Source of the DNA: Helicobacteraceae bacterium
Lineage (GTDB): Bacteria; Campylobacterota; Campylobacteria; Campylobacterales; Sulfurimonadaceae
Direction: 5' to 3'
Assembly (NCBI GenBank): GCA_027084065.1
Contig: JALWLR010000066.1
Span: 1 to 7,138 of the forward strand
Length of the DNA stretch: 7,138 nucleotides
Shown one piece after another: positions 4,826 through 7,138 of this stretch (position 1 is the first letter of the stretch; every line of letters begins with the position of its first letter). The notes below the pieces were generated by a model, which was given only the letters and a program-made list of their open reading frames with translations, was not told the DNA's origin and searched no databases. A program made the translations under genes and the position numbers.

Positions 4826-5119
4826 ATGAAAGAGAAACGAACATTTCAAGTCCAAAATGTCAAGTGCGAAGGATGTGCCACGACACTAATAAACAAGCTC
4901 GCAGATCAGTTTGGCTCTATCGAAGTGGGTCTCACCAAGATGCCAAGAGAGATAACACTTAAGATCGAAGAAGAACACATCCCCAAACTCAAAGAGGCAC
5001 TAAAAGCACTTGGATACCCAATGGCGGATGAAAAGCTCGGCTTTTTCGAAAACACCTCAGCCCAGGCAAAAAGCTTCGTCTCCTGCGCTATCGGAAAAAT
5101 CGAAAATTCAAAAAATTGA
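4826..5119 (+). CDS. heavy-metal-associated (HMA-type) small metal-binding protein
   Basis: The 97-residue protein begins with a ferredoxin-like HMA domain. FQVQNVKCEGCATTLINKL (residues 7-25) carries the metal-binding C14-x-x-C17 pair after the first strand. Later EITLKIEEEHIPKLKEALKA and LGYPMADEK (62-70) fit the second strand pair and helix. Such proteins bind copper or other soft metal ions in the cytoplasm as chaperones or domains of exporters. The first residues are VKCEGC rather than the copper-chaperone GMTCxxC, so the metal is uncertain. About 25 extra residues follow the domain, with one cysteine (C87). No copper ATPase gene is next to it. AAGGA at 4816-4820 is the ribosome binding site. 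The gene is divergent from the HAD-proA operon, and its stop codon overlaps the -35 of the toxin-antitoxin promoter. Confidence 0.85.
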   Translation: MKEKRTFQVQNVKCEGCATTLINKLADQFGSIEVGLTKMPREITLKIEEEHIPKLKEALKALGYPMADEKLGFFENTSAQAKSFVSCAIGKIENSKN

Positions 5120-5144
5120 CATATGTAAGATATATTTGTATAAT
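5116..5144 (+). promoter_or_regulatory. consensus sigma70 promoter of the toxin-antitoxin module
   Basis: TTGACA (5116-5121) and TATAAT (5139-5144) are both perfect and separated by exactly 17 bases. The -35 overlaps the TGA stop of the upstream gene. The predicted start near 5151 lies inside the right arm of the inverted repeat. Confidence 0.9.
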
Positions 5145-5158
5145 ATCTACAAATATAT
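5130..5158. promoter_or_regulatory. 11-bp inverted-repeat operator over the -10
   Basis: ATATATTTGTA (5130-5140) and TACAAATATAT (5148-5158) are perfect inverted repeats around a 7-base centre, and the TATAAT spans the left arm end and the centre. The position is typical for the autoregulatory operator of a type II toxin-antitoxin system, bound by the antitoxin or the toxin-antitoxin complex. Confidence 0.8.
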
Positions 5159-5176
5159 AAAAAGGAGGGAGACGTT

Positions 5177-5428
5177 ATGATCACTATAAATGTCAGCGAT
5201 GTCGTGAAAAAGCCCTCATATGTTACCAAACCGACCGATATTACTTTTATCGAAGATGGGAAAAAACATATAACCAAAAGTGTCATCCTCCCTTATGATC
5301 TCTATGAACGCATCAAAGAGAAGATCGAAGACGAGATCTATCTCTACAACAATAAAAAAGCACTCTCGAAAAAGGCGTATGATGATTTTTTAGAGATTGA
5401 ACCAGTAGTGGAGGATCTTCAAGATTGA
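5177..5428 (+). CDS. type II antitoxin (family uncertain, Phd/YefM-like)
   Basis: The 83-residue acidic protein sits directly before a PemK/MazF-type toxin, the standard antitoxin position, and follows a perfect promoter with an embedded palindrome. The ribosome binding site AAGGAGG (5162-5168) is a full consensus match, eight bases before the ATG. The N-terminal half (MITINVSDVVKKPSYV, then FIEDGKKHITKSVILPYDLY) loosely resembles Phd/YefM antitoxins, with a short N-terminal strand, a basic patch and a 'VILPYDLYE' strand-helix. The C-terminus (EIEPVVEDLQD) is acidic and probably the toxin-neutralising tail. The expected role is to neutralise the toxin and repress the promoter. The family is not certain; a stand-alone AbrB-type MazE fold is less likely. 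Its stop overlaps the toxin start. Confidence 0.8.
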   Translation: MITINVSDVVKKPSYVTKPTDITFIEDGKKHITKSVILPYDLYERIKEKIEDEIYLYNNKKALSKKAYDDFLEIEPVVEDLQD

Positions 5429-5772
5429 AACGCGGTGAGATCTATCTTGTCAACTTTGGCAAACGATACAACAGCGAATTTGGAAAAATCCGCCCGGCAC
5501 TTATCATTCAAAACGATGTAGCCAACAGAAACATTGACAAGGTTGATTTCAAAGGGGTTTCTATGCTGCCATTAACGACAAATCTCACAGGTGGAGATCT
5601 GCGTGTACGCATCGAAAAACGGGACAATCTTAAAAAAACAAGTGAAATCTGCATCAACGAAATATGCACACTTGACCAAAGCCGCATCGATCTCGATACC
5701 GTTCTCACACAACTAACAGAAAACGAAATGAACGAAGTAAACCAGAAACTAAAAAAGCATCTTGAGATATAA
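5425..5772 (+). CDS. PemK/MazF-family mRNA interferase toxin
   Basis: The 115-residue product starts MKRGEIYLVNFGKRYNSEFG and continues with KIRPALIIQND, the signature opening of the PemK/MazF fold. E18, R23-P24 and the MLPLTTN segment (T51, T52) lie where the family carries its active-site and RNA-binding residues. MazF-family toxins are ribosome-independent endoribonucleases that cleave mRNA at short specific sequences; the recognition site here is unknown. It is full length and shows no damage. The start is TTG at 5425-5427 overlapping the antitoxin TGA, with GGAGG at 5410-5414; an ATG would need a much shorter protein. The weak start and overlap should keep toxin output low and coupled to the antitoxin. 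proC begins nine bases after its stop. Confidence 0.92.
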   Translation: MKRGEIYLVNFGKRYNSEFGKIRPALIIQNDVANRNIDKVDFKGVSMLPLTTNLTGGDLRVRIEKRDNLKKTSEICINEICTLDQSRIDLDTVLTQLTENEMNEVNQKLKKHLEI

Positions 5773-5781
5773 AGGAATACC

Positions 5782-6543
5782 ATGAAAACACTCACATTTA
5801 TCGGAAACGGCAATATGGCACTCGCCATTGCCAAAGGACTTGTCGGCAAATATGATATAGAAGTTGTCGGACGTAATGAAGAGAAACTCAAAAAGTTTCA
5901 ACAAGAGGTCGGAGGAAATATCAAATATTTTTTGCTTGATTCATTCAATATCTCAAATAAAAATATCATTTTAGCCGTCAAACCAAATAATCTTGAAGAA
6001 GTTAGAGCAAAGCTTGATGGCAAGGCAAATGTCATCTACTCCGTCCTTGCCGGTACACCTATAGAAAAGATACAAACGCACATCCAAAGCGATGCAGTCG
6101 TGCGCGCCATGCCAAATCTTGCAGCAAGCCTGCAGGCTTCGATGACGACACTTACAGGAGATGAAGATTACAAAGAAGAGGCACTTGAGATCTTCAGTGC
6201 TATCGGAGAAGCGCTCTGGCTTGGAAGTGAAAAGGAGCTTGATATCGCCACAGCACTTGCAGGCAGCGGTCCAGCCTACCTTGCACTTATCGCCGAAGCG
6301 CTTGCTGACGGAGCTGTCAAACAGGGGCTTAAACGCGCAGATGCTACAAAAATCACAGAAGGGCTCTTTAACGGCTTTGCCAAGCTGCTACAAACTACTC
6401 ATCCTGCTCTGCTCAAAGATGGAGTGATGAGCCCAGGCGGCACAACAGCGGCAGGCTATGCCGCACTCGAAGAAGCTGGAGTGAGAAACGGCTGTATGCA
6501 GGCGATCGAAGCCGCTTATAAAAGAGCTAAAGAGCTTAGCTAA
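5782..6543 (+). CDS. proC: pyrroline-5-carboxylate reductase
   Basis: ProC carries out the last step of proline synthesis, NAD(P)H-dependent reduction of pyrroline-5-carboxylate to proline. The 253-residue protein starts with a Rossmann motif, FIGNGNMALAIAKGL (6-20). It then shows AVKPNN (65-70), VVRAMPNLAA (106-115), ALAGSGPAYLALIAEALADG (158-177) and the C-terminal family signature SPGGTTAAGYAALEEAGVR (217-235). The length is slightly below the usual 260-280 residues, but all motifs are present. AAAGGA at 5771-5776 overlaps the toxin stop codon and serves as the ribosome binding site for the ATG at 5782, so toxin and proC are probably on one transcript. The stop codon overlaps that of the convergent dnaE gene. 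No separate promoter is obvious in the nine-base gap; one inside the toxin gene cannot be excluded. Confidence 0.97.
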   Translation: MKTLTFIGNGNMALAIAKGLVGKYDIEVVGRNEEKLKKFQQEVGGNIKYFLLDSFNISNKNIILAVKPNNLEEVRAKLDGKANVIYSVLAGTPIEKIQTHIQSDAVVRAMPNLAASLQASMTTLTGDEDYKEEALEIFSAIGEALWLGSEKELDIATALAGSGPAYLALIAEALADGAVKQGLKRADATKITEGLFNGFAKLLQTTHPALLKDGVMSPGGTTAAGYAALEEAGVRNGCMQAIEAAYKRAKELS

Positions 6544-6545
6544 GC
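6534..6545. repeat. 12-bp palindrome across the overlapping proC and dnaE stops
   Basis: GCTTAGCTAAGC is a perfect palindrome and contains the proC TAA (6541-6543) and the dnaE TAG (6542-6540 on the minus strand). It has no loop or T-run, so it is not a good terminator. It probably arises from the stop-codon overlap. Confidence 0.7.
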
Positions 6546-7138
6546 AACGATATCTATCGCTTCGTTGCCCTCTAACGCTTCAAGGATATTGTTACTCACT
6601 CTTATAGAGGATTCAATCACAATATCTTTGAGCTTGGAGCTGATGCGAACTCTCAGCTCTCTATTACCAGGGTTTTGCCGTACAACTCTGTAGAGGTCTT
6701 CAAGTACTTTCTCGCCCATATCGAGCTTGACAACAAGTTCAAGTGGGCTTTGCGGTTTTTCCTCTATCTGGGTTTTGACCTTTTTGGACTCTTTTTTCGC
6801 CTCTTTGAGTGTCATGAGTTTTGTTACCCCTATACGTGTAAACATCTCGGTATGGGTGATCTTGGCTTTGATGGCTATAGGCTGCTCCAAGTCCATCTCT
6901 TCAAGCTGTTTGAGTCTGTCTTCAAAAAGCATGATCTCTAATGATCCATGCAAGTCCATAAGGGTCATAATACCAAAAGTATTACCCTTTTTGGAGACTT
7001 TACGTTGTATCTCTTCGACTTTACCGACAAAAATCGCACTACTACCGTCTTTAATATTTTCAAGATCGGACGATAGCGTATAATTGATCTTTTCTAATTC
7101 CTCTCTAAACTCATCGAGAGGATGTCCCGATACATAAA
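6540..7138 (-). CDS. dnaE: DNA polymerase III alpha subunit, C-terminal part (partial)
   Basis: The minus-strand frame runs in from the window edge for 198 codons to TAG at 6542-6540. It begins YVSGHPLDEF, the conserved DnaE motif after the polymerase core. An OB-fold region follows (AIFVGKVEEIQRKVSKKGNT, then FGIMTLMDLHGSLEIMLFED), and the C-terminal region ends with LRVRISSKLKDIVIESSIRV. In the replicase this part holds the single-stranded-DNA-interacting OB domain and the tau-binding tail. The 5' part, with the PHP and polymerase domains, lies beyond the window. The gene converges on proC with a 4-base overlap and no space for a separate terminator. Confidence 0.96.
   Translation of the reverse strand, partial: YVSGHPLDEFREELEKINYTLSSDLENIKDGSSAIFVGKVEEIQRKVSKKGNTFGIMTLMDLHGSLEIMLFEDRLKQLEEMDLEQPIAIKAKITHTEMFTRIGVTKLMTLKEAKKESKKVKTQIEEKPQSPLELVVKLDMGEKVLEDLYRVVRQNPGNRELRVRISSKLKDIVIESSIRVSNNILEALEGNEAIDIVA

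Noticed and set aside
5508..5891. Minus-strand frame opposite the toxin and proC
   Set aside because: It is antisense to two well-supported genes and has no family features.
1..7138. CRISPR array, tRNA, rRNA or insertion sequence
   Set aside because: I saw no regularly spaced repeats, no tRNA-like cloverleaf, no rRNA segments and no transposase in the window.

Overview
The window looks chromosomal and bacterial, most likely from the Campylobacterota (a Sulfurimonas/Sulfurovum/Sulfuricurvum-type organism). This is inferred from the style of the ProA, ProC and DnaE proteins, the AT-rich compact layout, and a lead promoter with an extended -10 but no recognisable -35. No marker gene such as rRNA is present, so the placement is tentative.

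The window falls into two parts. Bases 1 to about 1640 are an accessory-looking segment. It holds very AT-rich short genes: an edge-truncated GNAT acetyltransferase with a frameshift, a 116-aa unknown protein, a tight pair of tiny genes (49 and 29 codons) and a 145-aa zinc-ribbon/membrane protein. It ends in an unusual GC-rich, multi-hairpin block at 1477-1640. A good sigma70-type promoter (TTGACT, 17 bp, TAAAAT, minus strand) lies just beyond the block and points through it towards the zinc-ribbon gene. The layout resembles a gene-cassette or small-island edge, but no integrase, transposase or canonical attC is visible.

Bases 1813-7138 are core chromosome of higher GC. A minus-strand operon carries an LHPP-like HAD phosphatase, proA (glutamate-5-semialdehyde dehydrogenase) and a TrpD2/YbiB-like gene; the proA stop overlaps the trpD2 start. 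Divergent from it is a small CxxC metal-binding (HMA-type) protein. Next comes a type II toxin-antitoxin module (antitoxin plus PemK/MazF-family toxin) with a consensus TTGACA-N17-TATAAT promoter, whose -10 is embedded in an 11-bp perfect inverted repeat. The toxin starts with TTG inside the antitoxin stop. proC (pyrroline-5-carboxylate reductase) begins 9 bases after the toxin stop, so it is probably co-transcribed with the module. The 3' part of dnaE converges on proC, and the two stop codons overlap within a 12-bp palindrome.

Two of the three enzymes of glutamate-to-proline synthesis (ProA, ProC) are therefore present in separate transcription units; proB is not here. The points most worth attention are the structured element at 1477-1640 with its promoter, the tiny SMP-like/Cys-peptide gene pair, and the placing of proC behind an autoregulated toxin-antitoxin promoter.
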